A DNA stretch of 64,000 nt from Streptomyces iranensis (GTDB taxonomy: Bacteria; Actinomycetota; Actinomycetes; Streptomycetales; Streptomycetaceae), in contig NZ_JAGGLR010000019.1 of the NCBI RefSeq assembly GCF_017874715.1, positions 124,001 through 188,000 of the forward strand, given 5' to 3'. Shown piece by piece: positions 34,440-45,983 of the stretch. Below the pieces are notes generated by a model. It was not told the DNA's origin and did not search any database. It saw only the letters and a list, made by a program, of their open reading frames with translations. The position numbers were made by a program, and so were the translations under genes. The number at the start of each line of letters is the position of its first letter. Positions within the stretch are counted from its first letter, which is position 1.

Positions 34440-34931
34440 TCAGTGGCCGCCGGCGGCCTCGAGACGCTTGATGGACGCCTCCACCTCGGCCTCGGCCTCG
34501 GCGCGGCCCACCCAGTTGGCCCCCTCGACCGACTTCCCCGGCTCCAGGTCCTTGTAGACCTCGAAGAAGTGCTGGATTTCCAGGCGGTCGAACTCTGAAA
34601 CGTGGTGAATATCACGCAGGTGCTCCACCCGGGGGTCGGAGGCCGGTACGCAAAGCAGCTTGTCATCGCCGCCCGCCTCGTCGGTCATCCTGAACATGCC
34701 GATGGCACGGCACTTGATCAGGCAGCCGGGGAACGTCGGCTCGTCGAGAATGACCAGTGCGTCCAGCGGATCACCGTCCTCGCCGAGGGTGTTCTCGACG
34801 AAACCGTAGTCCGCGGGGTAGCTGGTCGACGTGAAGAGTCGCCGGTCAAGGCGGATGCGACCCGTCTCGTGGTCCACCTCGTACTTGTTCCGCGAACCCT
34901 TCGGGATCTCGATGGTGACGTCGAACTCCAC
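34440..34931 (-). CDS. ppa: Inorganic pyrophosphatase
   Basis: Hydrolyses pyrophosphate to phosphate, driving biosynthesis. 163 aa family I enzyme: IEIPKGSRNKYE, DYGFVENTLGEDGDPLDALV (metal-binding Asp residues, shown in part), and FEVYKDLEPGK. The GTG at 34931 with GGAGGA upstream gives the length normal for actinobacteria; a longer frame to 34955 is unlikely. Divergent from dacB with a short shared promoter region. Confidence 0.93.
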   Translation of the reverse strand: MEFDVTIEIPKGSRNKYEVDHETGRIRLDRRLFTSTSYPADYGFVENTLGEDGDPLDALVILDEPTFPGCLIKCRAIGMFRMTDEAGGDDKLLCVPASDPRVEHLRDIHHVSEFDRLEIQHFFEVYKDLEPGKSVEGANWVGRAEAEAEVEASIKRLEAAGGH

Positions 34932-35017
34932 GGGTGGCTCCTCCATGATCAACACATACGTCTGGTGATTAAGTGTCCCCCACGCAGGTGTGTGGTGGCG
35001 AAAGGGGCTGGTCGGTC

Positions 35018-36613
35018 GTGCCTGAAGCCCGATCGTGGCAGGTCAGGGAGTGGCTGAGCCACCGGCTGAGCCGTGGGCGACGCGAGTTGGACCGGATGCG
35101 CGGGCGTGGGCTGCGCGAGTGGAACCGCGTGCGCGCCCGGGTCCGGCGCGAATGGCGCGGTACGCCCCGCGAGCAGCAGCGGACCTGGCAGCTGGTGGCG
35201 GTCTCCGCCGCGACCGGCCTGGTCGTAGCCGTGGTGTCGGTGCTGGTGGCCGGCCCCTGGGACGGCGGCCGGCGGACGGCCGAACGCGCCCGCGCCGCCG
35301 AGGACGGTGCCCCGGGCGGGCGGCACGGTGGCCCGGAGCGGCCCGCGCCCAGCGCCTCGCCCGTCCTGGCGGCGCTCGGCGCGCGGCCCGCGCCCCGGTC
35401 GCCGGACAGCGGCGGCGACGCCGTGCCGCCGCCCACCGGGGCGGAGCTCGCCGACACGCTCGAACCGCTGCTGAAGGACCCCGCGTTGGGCGGTGAGCGC
35501 TCGGTGGCGGTGATGGACGTGACCACCGGTCAGCAGGTGTTCGGCGTCAAGGCGGGCACGGCCGCCATCCCCGCCTCCACGATCAAGCTCGCGACCGGTG
35601 CCGCGGCCCTCTCCGCCCTCGGCCCGGACCACCGCATCAGGACCAGCGTCGTGGCGGGCGCGGGAAAGAACGACATTGTGCTCGTCGGCGGCGGCGACCC
35701 GACGCTCACCGCGCGGGCCGTCAAGGGGGACGACCACCCCGCCGCACTCCGCCAGTTGGCCGATGACACCGCCCGCGCCCTGAAGAAGCGCGGTGCGGGC
35801 CCCTACCGGCTCGGCTACGACACCTCGCTCTACTCCGGGCCCGAGCTCCACACCATCGGCCCCAACGAGAACCTCTCGCCCGTCGTCCCCCTGATGGCCG
35901 ACGAGGGCCGTAAGGACGACAGCGACCACGGCCCGGCCCCGCGCGCCGAGGACCCGGCCACCGACGCCGCCGGATCCTTCGCCGCGATGCTGCGCGACCG
36001 CGGCGTCGAGGTGAAGGACGAGCCCCGGGCCCGCGAGGCCGCCAAGGGCGCCCGTACGGTGGCCTCCGTCCGCTCCCAGCCGCTGTCCTCGCTCGTCGAG
36101 CGGATGCTGACCACCAGCGACAACGACATCGCCGAGGCCCTGGCCCGGCAGACCGCCCTCGCCGCGGGCGAGCCCGCGAGCTTCGAGGGCGGCGCGAAGG
36201 CCGTGACCCAGCGGCTGCGCAAGCTGGAGCTGCCCCTGGGCGGCGTCCGGATCGCGGACGGCAGCGGGCTCGACCGCGCCGACCACGTCTCCGCCGGGCT
36301 GCTCGCCCAGGTGCTGGTGCGCGCCGCCGACCGCGACCACCCCGAACTGCGGTCGCTGCTCACCGGGCTGCCGGTGGCCGGTTTCACCGGCACCCTGCGC
36401 ACCCGCTACGCCCAGGACGCGGTCGGCCGCGGCGTGGTCCGCGCCAAGACCGGCACCCTCACCGGGGTCAACAGCCTCGCGGGCTCGGTCGTGGACGCGG
36501 ACGGCCGGCTGCTGGTTTTCGCGTATCTGACCAACGGCACCACCGACGCCACCGGCGCCCAGCGCGCCCTGGACCGGATGGCCTCGGCCCTCGCCAACTG
36601 CGGCTGCCGCTGA
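35018..36613 (+). CDS. dacB: D-Ala-D-Ala carboxypeptidase/endopeptidase (PBP4, S13)
   Basis: Low-molecular-mass penicillin-binding protein acting on peptidoglycan outside the membrane. Catalytic S187 with K190 in PASTIK, SDN at 367-369 and KTGTLT near the C-terminus. Preceded by an unusually long basic cytoplasmic segment (about 60 residues, Arg-rich) and one membrane helix (about 58-78), so it is anchored. The GTG at 35018 is favoured over 34973 by an AAAGGGG ribosome site. Confidence 0.9.
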   Translation: MPEARSWQVREWLSHRLSRGRRELDRMRGRGLREWNRVRARVRREWRGTPREQQRTWQLVAVSAATGLVVAVVSVLVAGPWDGGRRTAERARAAEDGAPGGRHGGPERPAPSASPVLAALGARPAPRSPDSGGDAVPPPTGAELADTLEPLLKDPALGGERSVAVMDVTTGQQVFGVKAGTAAIPASTIKLATGAAALSALGPDHRIRTSVVAGAGKNDIVLVGGGDPTLTARAVKGDDHPAALRQLADDTARALKKRGAGPYRLGYDTSLYSGPELHTIGPNENLSPVVPLMADEGRKDDSDHGPAPRAEDPATDAAGSFAAMLRDRGVEVKDEPRAREAAKGARTVASVRSQPLSSLVERMLTTSDNDIAEALARQTALAAGEPASFEGGAKAVTQRLRKLELPLGGVRIADGSGLDRADHVSAGLLAQVLVRAADRDHPELRSLLTGLPVAGFTGTLRTRYAQDAVGRGVVRAKTGTLTGVNSLAGSVVDADGRLLVFAYLTNGTTDATGAQRALDRMASALANCGCR

Positions 36614-36700
36614 GCGGAGGGGTGACCCGGACACCGGGCGGCCGCCTGTGCGGACCCCGGTGTCCTCCCGGATGCGGCGCGGGCCACGTACCGTGAAGCC

Positions 36701-37840
36701 ATGACGAGCATCGGTGGTGTGGAGATGGTCGACTGGAATCTCGCGGTCGCGACCGCGACCCGGCTGGTGCGCCCAGGGCCCGAGGTGAGCCGCGAGGAGG
36801 CGCGCGCGGTCGTCGCGGAGCTGCGCCGACACGCCAAGTCCTCGGAGGAGCACGTCCGGGCCTTCACCCGGATGGCCGTCTCCGGCGGACCGGCCTCCGA
36901 CACCCCCGTCCTCGTCGTGGACCGCGCGGGCTGGATCAGGGCGAACGTGGCGGGCTTCCGGCAGATCCTCAAACCGCTGCTCGGCAAGGTGCAGGACCGG
37001 CGCGGCGGACTGCCCGGCGGGGCGGTGCTGGGCGCGGTCGGCGGCAAGGTGACCGGGGTCGAGCTGGGGATGCTGCTGTCCTTCCTGGCCTCCCGGGTAC
37101 TCGGCCAGTACGAGACCTTCGCGCCCTCGACCCGTGAGCTGCCCGGCTCCCCGGGCGGCGGCCGGCTGCTGCTGGTGGCGCCCAACATCGTCCATGTCGA
37201 GCGCGAACTCGACGTGGCCCCGCACGACTTCCGGCTGTGGGTCGCGCTGCACGAGGAGACCCATCGCACCCAGTTCACCGCCGTGCCCTGGCTGCGCGAC
37301 CACATCGAGTCGGAGATCCAGGCGTTCCTCGGCGAGACCGACGTGGATCCGGCCACCCTGCTGGAGCGGGTCCGCGAGGCCGTCCAGTCGCTGAGCGGCG
37401 GCCGTCCCGCCGACGAGGGGGACGAGGCGGACGGGCGCGGCGCGCCCAGCATCATCGAGCTGGTCCAGACCCCGGCCCAGCGGGAGATCCTGGCCCGGCT
37501 GACCGCGGTGATGTCGCTGCTGGAGGGGCACGCCGACTACGTGATGGACGGGGTGGGGCCGGAGGTCGTGCCGTCCGTCGCGGAGATCCGGGAGAAGTTC
37601 CAGAAGCGCCGGGCGAGCGGCGCCGGCCGCCTCGACCAGGCGCTGCGCAAGCTGCTGGGGCTCGACGCCAAGCTGCGGCAGTACCGTGACGGGGAGCGGT
37701 TCGTACGGGCCGTGGTGAACCAGGTCGGCATGGACGGCTTCAACCGGGTGTGGACCTCGCCCAACACCCTTCCGACCAAGGCGGAGATCAGCAAACCCGC
37801 CGAGTGGGTCGCGCGGGTGCACCGCAAGGCGGAGTCCTAG
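36701..37840 (+). CDS. Zinc-dependent metalloprotease-like protein (DUF2342)
   Basis: 379 aa, cytoplasmic, no signal. Zincin motif H-E-E-T-H in ALHEETHRTQ and a third ligand region EGHADYVMD. This family is annotated as F420-biosynthesis-associated or zincin_2 and always neighbours tilS in actinomycetes; its substrate is unknown to me. Confidence 0.85.
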   Translation: MTSIGGVEMVDWNLAVATATRLVRPGPEVSREEARAVVAELRRHAKSSEEHVRAFTRMAVSGGPASDTPVLVVDRAGWIRANVAGFRQILKPLLGKVQDRRGGLPGGAVLGAVGGKVTGVELGMLLSFLASRVLGQYETFAPSTRELPGSPGGGRLLLVAPNIVHVERELDVAPHDFRLWVALHEETHRTQFTAVPWLRDHIESEIQAFLGETDVDPATLLERVREAVQSLSGGRPADEGDEADGRGAPSIIELVQTPAQREILARLTAVMSLLEGHADYVMDGVGPEVVPSVAEIREKFQKRRASGAGRLDQALRKLLGLDAKLRQYRDGERFVRAVVNQVGMDGFNRVWTSPNTLPTKAEISKPAEWVARVHRKAES

Positions 37841-38050
37841 AACCGGCACACCCCCGGCACACGTGGAAACGGACGAACGCCCCCTTTAATCACTCGTCCG
37901 AGGGACCGTTGGCGACGGGTAGGCGTGCGATGCTCGGGGAACAGCTCGCTTCTGTCACCATCGACATACGCAGCGTGACGAAAGGCTCGTACCGCTCGTA
38001 CTCCTCGCACCCCCCGAGGCACCCCCTCGAATGACAGATGGGAAACGGAC

Positions 38051-39163
38051 ATGGGTCCCCATCCAGCGGTCGCCGCGATACGCCTCGCGGTCCGCCGCGT
38101 CCTCCACGACATTCTCGTCGCCCACTCGGCCGCGCCCTCGGCCACCTCGTCGCACTCCGCTCCCCCCTCCCCCTCTTCGGCGTCCGCCGCCCCCGGCCCC
38201 CGCGGCTCCGCCCCCCGGGACGACGCACCGCTCGTGCTCGCCGCCTGCTCGGGCGGCGCCGACTCCATGGCGCTCGCCTCCGCCCTCGCCTTCGAGGCCC
38301 CGCGGGCCGGGCTGCGCGCCGGCGGGGTCACCGTCGACCACGGTCTCCAGCAGGGGTCCGACGCCCGCGCCGCCGAGGTCACCGACCGGATGCGGGCCCT
38401 GGGCCTGGCGCCGGTCGAGGCGATCGGCGTGTCCGTCGGCCGGAGCGGCGGTCCCGAGGCCGCCGCCCGGGATGCCCGCTACACCGCGCTGGACGCCGCC
38501 GCCGAGCGCCACGGCGCCGCCGCCGTGCTGCTCGGCCACACCCGTGACGACCAGGCCGAGACGGTTCTGCTGGGCCTCGCCCGCGGCTCCGGCACCCGCT
38601 CGCTGTCCGGTATGGCCTGGGTCTCCGGCGCCGGCGGCCGCTACCGCCGCCCCTTCCTCCAGCTGGACCGGCACACCGTCCGTGAGGCGTGCCTGGCCCA
38701 GTCGCTGCCCGTCTGGGACGACCCGCACAACGTGGACCCCTCCTACACCCGCTCCCGGGTCCGCCATGAGGCGCTGCCCATCCTGGAGAAGGCGCTCGGC
38801 AAGGGCGTCGTGGAGGCGCTCGCCCGCACCGCCCAGCTCTCCCGTGACGACGCCGACGCCCTCGACGCCTGGGCCGCCCGCGCCGAGGCCGATGTGATGA
38901 CCACCGCACCGGCGGCGGCCGGCGGTGCGCAGGCCGTGCACCTCGACACCCTCGGCCTGCACGGACTGCCCACCGCCGTCCGCCGCCGGGTGCTGCGCCG
39001 GGCGGCCATCGCCGCGGGCGCGCCCGCCGGTTCGCTCTTTGCCCGCCACATCGAAGAGGTGGACCGGCTGATCACCGGCTGGCGGGGGCAGCGGGCCATC
39101 AACCTCCCCGGCCGCGTCGAGGTCCGCCGGGAGGGTGGCAGACTGGTCATCCGGCAGGGCTGA
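38051..39163 (+). CDS. tilS: tRNA(Ile)-lysidine synthase
   Basis: Adds lysine to C34 of tRNA-Ile2 so that it reads AUA. N-terminal PP-loop SGGADS, then GHTRDDQAET. 370 aa, with an N-terminal Ser/Pro/Ala stretch (about 26-55) not usual in the family. Followed 36 bp later by hpt, as in other Gram-positive bacteria. Confidence 0.9.
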   Translation: MGPHPAVAAIRLAVRRVLHDILVAHSAAPSATSSHSAPPSPSSASAAPGPRGSAPRDDAPLVLAACSGGADSMALASALAFEAPRAGLRAGGVTVDHGLQQGSDARAAEVTDRMRALGLAPVEAIGVSVGRSGGPEAAARDARYTALDAAAERHGAAAVLLGHTRDDQAETVLLGLARGSGTRSLSGMAWVSGAGGRYRRPFLQLDRHTVREACLAQSLPVWDDPHNVDPSYTRSRVRHEALPILEKALGKGVVEALARTAQLSRDDADALDAWAARAEADVMTTAPAAAGGAQAVHLDTLGLHGLPTAVRRRVLRRAAIAAGAPAGSLFARHIEEVDRLITGWRGQRAINLPGRVEVRREGGRLVIRQG

Positions 39164-39199
39164 TCCGCCCGAGCCAGTTGAGCCGGTAGTCGAACGAGA

Positions 39200-39763
39200 G
39201 TGGCGCGGGTGGACGACAAGGACATGGGCACCGACCTCAAGTCGGTCCTCATCACCGAGGATGAGATCAACGCGAAGCTGGCCGAGCTGGCCGCCGCCAT
39301 CGACGAGGAGTACGCGGACAAGGATCTGCTGATCGTCGGCGTGCTCAAGGGCGCGGTCATGGTGATGGCGGATCTGGCGCGCGCCCTCTCCACGCCCGTC
39401 ACCATGGACTGGATGGCCGTGTCGTCCTACGGCGCGGGCACCCAGTCCTCCGGGGTGGTGCGTATCCTGAAGGACTTGGACACCGACATCAAGGGCAAAC
39501 ACGTCCTGATCGTCGAGGACATCATCGACTCCGGACTGACGCTGTCGTGGCTGCTGTCGAACCTGGGCTCGCGCGAGCCGGCCTCGCTGAACGTCTGCAC
39601 CCTGCTGCGCAAGCCGGAGGCGGCCAAGGTCGCCATCGAGGTGAAGTGGGTCGGCTTCGACATTCCCAGTGAGTTCGTCGTCGGCTACGGCCTGGACTAC
39701 GCCGAGAAGTACCGGAACCTTCGGTTCGTCGGCACCCTGGCTCCGCACGTCTACGGCGGCTGA
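39200..39763 (+). CDS. hpt: Hypoxanthine phosphoribosyltransferase
   Basis: Purine salvage: hypoxanthine or guanine plus PRPP to IMP or GMP. 187 aa with the PRPP loop VLIVEDIIDSGLT and the flexible loop SSYG. GTG start; an alternative GTG is at 39209. Confidence 0.93.
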   Translation: MARVDDKDMGTDLKSVLITEDEINAKLAELAAAIDEEYADKDLLIVGVLKGAVMVMADLARALSTPVTMDWMAVSSYGAGTQSSGVVRILKDLDTDIKGKHVLIVEDIIDSGLTLSWLLSNLGSREPASLNVCTLLRKPEAAKVAIEVKWVGFDIPSEFVVGYGLDYAEKYRNLRFVGTLAPHVYGG

Positions 39764-40019
39764 CGGGCGCCGCCGCCCCCCTGGGAACCTGGCGGGGTTT
39801 TCCGCCGTTGGAGCTGGGGAAGGCGGTTTTGTTAACAGTCCACGGCGGCGTCGGGTGACAATGCTGGGGTACCGTCCGAAGGTCAGTCTTTTTCGAGACT
39901 GAGGATTACACAGCTCATACACCGCAAATACACCGCAATACACCGCACGCACAGGCGCCCCTCCAGGGCTGCCGTGCCTCACTGTGGCAGGAGGGACGGG
40001 GCGGCTTCGCCCCGTATGG

Positions 40020-42062
<2,043 letters not shown>

Positions 42063-42107
42063 TCCCGCCACCGGGGGCGGCTTCCGTCCCTGGTGGCCCC
42101 GGAATGA

Positions 42108-42150
42108 ATGCCGCGTCCACCAGGTTCTAGCCTGGTGGACGCGGCATTTT
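42108..42150 (+). terminator. Terminator between ftsH and folE
   Basis: A perfect 17 bp stem (ATGCCGCGTCCACCAGG with its complement), six-base loop TTCTAG, then TTTT. It separates ftsH from folE, so folE probably has its own promoter or is expressed by partial read-through. Confidence 0.85.
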
Positions 42151-42189
42151 CGCGTCCGTGTGCATGTACGTGAGGAACGAGGCAGCTCC

Positions 42190-42795
42190 ATGACCGACCC
42201 GGTGACGCTGGACGGCGAGAGCCCCATTGGCGTGTTCGACGAGAAGCGCGCCGAGAACGCGATCCGCGAGCTGCTGATCGCCGTCGGCGAGGACCCCGAC
42301 CGGGAGGGGCTGCGCGAGACGCCGGGCCGGGTGGCCCGTGCGTACAAGGAGATCTTCGCGGGGCTGCGCCAGGAGCCGGAGGACGTCCTGACCACCACCT
42401 TCGACCTGGGCCACGATGAGATGGTGCTGGTCAAGGACATCGAGGTGATGTCCTCCTGCGAGCACCATCTGGTGCCCTTCGTGGGCGTGGCCCATGTGGG
42501 CTATATCCCGTCCCACGACGGCAAGATCACCGGGCTGTCCAAGCTGGCCCGGCTGGTGGATGTCTTCGCCCGCCGCCCCCAGGTCCAGGAGCGGCTGACC
42601 ACTCAGATCGCCGACTCCCTGATGCGGATACTGGAACCGCGCGGGGTGATCGTCGTGGTCGAGTGCGAGCACATGTGCATGACCATGCGCGGGGTGCGCA
42701 AGCCCGGCGCCAAGACCCTCACCTCGGCCGTCCGCGGCCAGCTGCGCGACCCGGCCACCCGGGCGGAGGCGATGAGCCTCATCATGGCCCGCTGA
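42190..42795 (+). CDS. folE: GTP cyclohydrolase I
   Basis: First step of folate (and pteridine) synthesis: GTP to dihydroneopterin triphosphate. 201 aa with zinc ligands in SSCEHHLVPF and CEHMCM and the signature GLSKLARLVD. ATG at 42190 with GAGG upstream. Convergent with the rest of the fol genes. Confidence 0.95.
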   Translation: MTDPVTLDGESPIGVFDEKRAENAIRELLIAVGEDPDREGLRETPGRVARAYKEIFAGLRQEPEDVLTTTFDLGHDEMVLVKDIEVMSSCEHHLVPFVGVAHVGYIPSHDGKITGLSKLARLVDVFARRPQVQERLTTQIADSLMRILEPRGVIVVVECEHMCMTMRGVRKPGAKTLTSAVRGQLRDPATRAEAMSLIMAR

Positions 42796-42873
42796 GCGGC
42801 ATGAGCCTCACCACGGCCCGCTGAGCGGCTCTCCGGGCCTCCCACACGCCTGGCGGGCCCTCCGGGGCGCGCC

Positions 42874-43371
42874 TCAGGCGCGGGCCGCCGCGCTCGGGCC
42901 GTTGCCGTCGTTGTCGTCGTCCTCCGGGAGCTTGAGCACCCGCTCCAGGAAGAACGCGGCCGCCACCACCCCCGCGCCCGCCAGGACCGAGCCCCCGGCG
43001 TAGAACGCCTGGTCGCGGCGGGCGGGCACATCGAGCTGCTCCATGGCCAGGAAGACGCCCACCCCGCCGTACATCCCCGCGATCAGGGCCGCCACCAGTG
43101 CGCTGGCCTGCCCGAAGACCACCGCTCGGGCGGCCACCATCGGGTCCACGCCCTTGGCGTCGGGCTCCCGCTCCCGCTGGGCGCGCAGCCGGGCCCGCAG
43201 CGACAGGGCGGTGGCGGCCAGCACCACCGCGATCAGGGCCAGCACGATCGGCGCGGCCACCGGGACGCTCGGCAGCGACCCGAAGGTGTCCCACAGCCGG
43301 GCTCCCGCCCACGACACCACACCGGCCACGGCGAACAGCCCGACCAGCACCCCGATCCGAAGTTGCTTCAC
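42874..43371 (-). CDS. DUF3180 membrane protein
   Basis: 165 aa with four membrane helices (near residues 5-25, 38-58, 85-107 and 120-145) and an acidic tail. DUF3180 proteins sit directly after folK in actinomycetes; function unknown. GTG start at 43371; an open frame extends upstream to 43557 through folK and is not used. Confidence 0.8.
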   Translation of the reverse strand: MKQLRIGVLVGLFAVAGVVSWAGARLWDTFGSLPSVPVAAPIVLALIAVVLAATALSLRARLRAQREREPDAKGVDPMVAARAVVFGQASALVAALIAGMYGGVGVFLAMEQLDVPARRDQAFYAGGSVLAGAGVVAAAFFLERVLKLPEDDDNDGNGPSAAARA

Positions 43372-43433
43372 CGAGCGGTCGCCCCTCAATCCAGTACGTA
43401 CCAGCGTCTCCCGGAACCTATCCGGATCAACGT

Positions 43434-44027
43434 CTACTCGGGCAGTCGCAGTTCCAGATCGACGCGGACCCGGACCCCGTCCTGGCCCACCGCCGCCAGC
43501 AGCCCCGCGACCGTCCCGCGCCCGGGGACCTCGGCCTGCGGATCCACGTCGTTCCACGGCACCAGGACGAAGGCGCGCTCATGGGCGCGCGGATGCGGCA
43601 GGGTCAGCTGCGGGTCGTCGGAGACCACGTCCTGGTACGCCACGATGTCCACGTCGATGGTGCGCGGGCCCCAGCGCTCGTCCCGCACCCGCTCGAACGC
43701 CTCCTCGATGGCGTGGCCGCGCTCCAGCAGCGAGGACGGCGGCAGCGTCGTCTTGATCAGCACCACCGCGTTGAAGTACGTGGCCTGGGTGCCGGACTCC
43801 ACGCCCCACGGATCCGTCTCGTACACCGGCGACACGGCCTTGACCCGCAGACCCGGGGTGTCCTCCAGCGCGTCGATCGCGCCCTGGAGGGTCTCCAGGC
43901 GGTTGCCGAGGTTGCTGCCGAGCGAGATCACCGCCCGTTTGGGGTTGCTCAACGTCACATCGGCGGCGTCCACCTGCTCCACCACGGAGGCGGGAACGGG
44001 CTGCACGGTCGGGTCGCTGCTGCTCAT
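43434..44027 (-). CDS. folK: 2-amino-4-hydroxy-6-hydroxymethyldihydropteridine diphosphokinase
   Basis: Transfers pyrophosphate from ATP to 6-hydroxymethyldihydropterin. 197 aa: LGSNLGNR, YETDPWG, and RWGPRTIDVDIV are the HPPK motifs. The ATG at 44027 overlaps the folB stop (ATGA). Confidence 0.95.
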   Translation of the reverse strand: MSSSDPTVQPVPASVVEQVDAADVTLSNPKRAVISLGSNLGNRLETLQGAIDALEDTPGLRVKAVSPVYETDPWGVESGTQATYFNAVVLIKTTLPPSSLLERGHAIEEAFERVRDERWGPRTIDVDIVAYQDVVSDDPQLTLPHPRAHERAFVLVPWNDVDPQAEVPGRGTVAGLLAAVGQDGVRVRVDLELRLPE

Positions 44028-44383
44028 ACTCGGCTCCGGGTGATGGTGATGGTCACGTCGTCGAAGGGCACGGTGATCGGGGCCTGCGGCTTGTGCACCA
44101 CGACCTCGACCTCCCGCACCACGTCGTGCTCGAGGCACCGGTCCGCGATCCGTTGGGCCAGCGTCTCGATCAGATCGACCGGCTCACCCCGCACCACGTC
44201 CACGACCTCCTCCGCCACCACGCCGTAGTGGACGGTCCTGCCGAGGTCGTCGTCGGCCGCGGCGGGCCGAGTGTCCAGGCCGAGCACGAGGTCCACGACG
44301 AAGTCCTGGCCCTCCTCGCGCTCATGGGGCAGCACACCGTGGTGTCCGCGAGCCCTCAGGCCGCGCAGCGCGACACGATCCAC
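44024..44383 (-). CDS. folB: Dihydroneopterin aldolase
   Basis: Makes 6-hydroxymethyldihydropterin from dihydroneopterin. 119 aa: ALRGLRARGHHGVLPHERE and ETLAQRIAD with the catalytic Tyr/Lys region VHKPQAP. The GTG at 44383 has AGGAG upstream. The 204 bp upstream (44384-44587) holds no gene; a direct repeat GGCGGCACTCGC occurs twice in it, so folB may have its own promoter. Confidence 0.92.
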   Translation of the reverse strand: MDRVALRGLRARGHHGVLPHEREEGQDFVVDLVLGLDTRPAAADDDLGRTVHYGVVAEEVVDVVRGEPVDLIETLAQRIADRCLEHDVVREVEVVVHKPQAPITVPFDDVTITITRSRV

Positions 44384-44587
44384 CTGAACCACTCCTGCTG
44401 GTCGTCGGTACGCGGGTGCGTCCCAGCCGGAACGCACCACCCGTCCCCTGCCGTATGCGGGGGTACCCGCCTCGAATCTACCTGCGAGCTCCGGCGGCAC
44501 TCGCCCATGGGGTGGGCGGCACTCGCTGCCGACGCTCCGCGCCACAGCCTCCTACCCCCACCTCGCGGGGCGCGAACTCCGGTGGGC

Positions 44588-45073
44588 TCAGCCCGGCAGC
44601 AGTCCGTCGTCGGCGGGGCCTTCGGGGCCGCCCGGCTCCTCGTCGTCGCTCTCCGCGAGCACCGGGGAGCCGTGGTGCGCCCAGACCTTCCAGCCGTCCT
44701 CCGTCCGGCGGAACACGTTCGTGGCCACGACCAGCTGGCCCACCAGCGGGCCGAGCTGGCCCTCCTCCTCCGCGGGGGCGCCGCTGAGGATGTTCTCGGT
44801 GCAGGTCACCATGGCGGTGTCGGCCATCACCGACACCTCGACATCGGTCAGGAAGAACTGGATGTAGTCCGTGTTGGCCATGATCAGGGCGTATGAGCGG
44901 AGCACCTCGCCCCGGCCGCGCAGCACCGGCCAGCCCGGGTGGACACAGGACACCTCGGTGTCGGGGGAATCCAGCCAGAGCCGCTGCAGCGTGGCGTGGT
45001 CGCCCTGCTCCATGGCGTCGTACAGCGCGGTGTTCACCAGCGCCACACGCTCGTTGTCCGTAAGGGAAGTCAC
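44588..45073 (-). CDS. NTF2-like/SnoaL-like protein
   Basis: 161 aa, alpha+beta cone fold of the nuclear transport factor 2 superfamily (DUF4440/SnoaL-like), ending in an acidic tail. The GTG overlaps the folP stop (GTGA). This gene is conserved between folP and folB in streptomycetes; an enzyme or binding role in pterin metabolism is possible but unproven. Confidence 0.8.
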   Translation of the reverse strand: MTSLTDNERVALVNTALYDAMEQGDHATLQRLWLDSPDTEVSCVHPGWPVLRGRGEVLRSYALIMANTDYIQFFLTDVEVSVMADTAMVTCTENILSGAPAEEEGQLGPLVGQLVVATNVFRRTEDGWKVWAHHGSPVLAESDDEEPGGPEGPADDGLLPG

Positions 45074-45948
45074 AGCGCTCCCGCCGTGGTCTCGGCCGCT
45101 TCGATGGCCCGCGCCACGCGCACCGCGTCCGCGCTGGCCCGTACCTCGTGCACCCGGACGGCCCAGGCGCCCTCGCGCGCCGCGAGCGCGGAGACCGCCG
45201 CCGTGGCGGCGTCCCGCTCCCGGGCGGGCGGCGGGCTGCCCCCGTCACCGGCCAGGACCCGCCCCAGGAACCGCTTGCGGGAGGCCGCCACCAGCAGCGG
45301 CCGGCCCAGCTCCCGCAGCGCGGACAGACGGGCCACCAGCGCCAGATCGTGGTCGGCGTCCTTGGCGAAGCCCAGGCCCGGGTCGACCACGATCCGCTCG
45401 GGGTCTACACCGCCCGCGACCGCCCGCTCCAGGCCGGCCCGCAGTTCGGCGACGACCTCGCCGACCACGTCCGCGTACACCGCCCGGTTGTTCATGTCGA
45501 TCGACTGGCCGCGCCAGTGCATCACCACGAACGGCACCCCCGCCGCGGCCACCATGGGCACCATCGCGGGGTCGGCGCCGCCGCCGCTGACGTCGTTGAC
45601 CAGCCGGGCCCCGGCCGCCACGGCCCGCTCGGCCACCGCGGCCCGCATGGTGTCCACGCTGATCACGGCCCCGGCCGCGGCCAGCTCCCGAACCACGGGG
45701 ATCACCCGGCGCAGCTCCTCGGCCTCGTCGACGCGCGCCGCGCCGGGCCGGGTGGACTCGCCGCCGACGTCCACCAGGTCGGCCCCGGCGGCGACCAGAT
45801 CGAGACCGTGCTTGACGGCCAGATCGGTGTCGAACCACTTCCCGCCGTCGGAGAAGGAGTCGGGTGTGACGTTGACCACGCCCATCACCGCGCACCGGTC
45901 CCACTCCGGCAGTCCGGCCACCCGTCCCCGCCCATGCAACGTGCTCAT
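45070..45948 (-). CDS. folP: Dihydropteroate synthase
   Basis: Condenses 6-hydroxymethyldihydropterin diphosphate with p-aminobenzoate; target of sulfonamides. 292 aa with GVVNVTPDSFSDGG, DVGGESTRPGA, and the ASRKRFLGR loop. It starts the folP-NTF2-folB-folK-DUF3180 run, convergent with folE. Confidence 0.95.
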   Translation of the reverse strand: MSTLHGRGRVAGLPEWDRCAVMGVVNVTPDSFSDGGKWFDTDLAVKHGLDLVAAGADLVDVGGESTRPGAARVDEAEELRRVIPVVRELAAAGAVISVDTMRAAVAERAVAAGARLVNDVSGGGADPAMVPMVAAAGVPFVVMHWRGQSIDMNNRAVYADVVGEVVAELRAGLERAVAGGVDPERIVVDPGLGFAKDADHDLALVARLSALRELGRPLLVAASRKRFLGRVLAGDGGSPPPARERDAATAAVSALAAREGAWAVRVHEVRASADAVRVARAIEAAETTAGAL

Positions 45949-45983
45949 GTGCCCAGCCTAGGCGTAGGGGGGCGCGTTCTGGA

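Noticed and set aside
34949..37849. Long minus-strand open frame under dacB and the zincin
   Set aside because: High-GC antisense frame with Gly/Ala/His-rich translation and no motif; the plus-strand genes are strongly supported.
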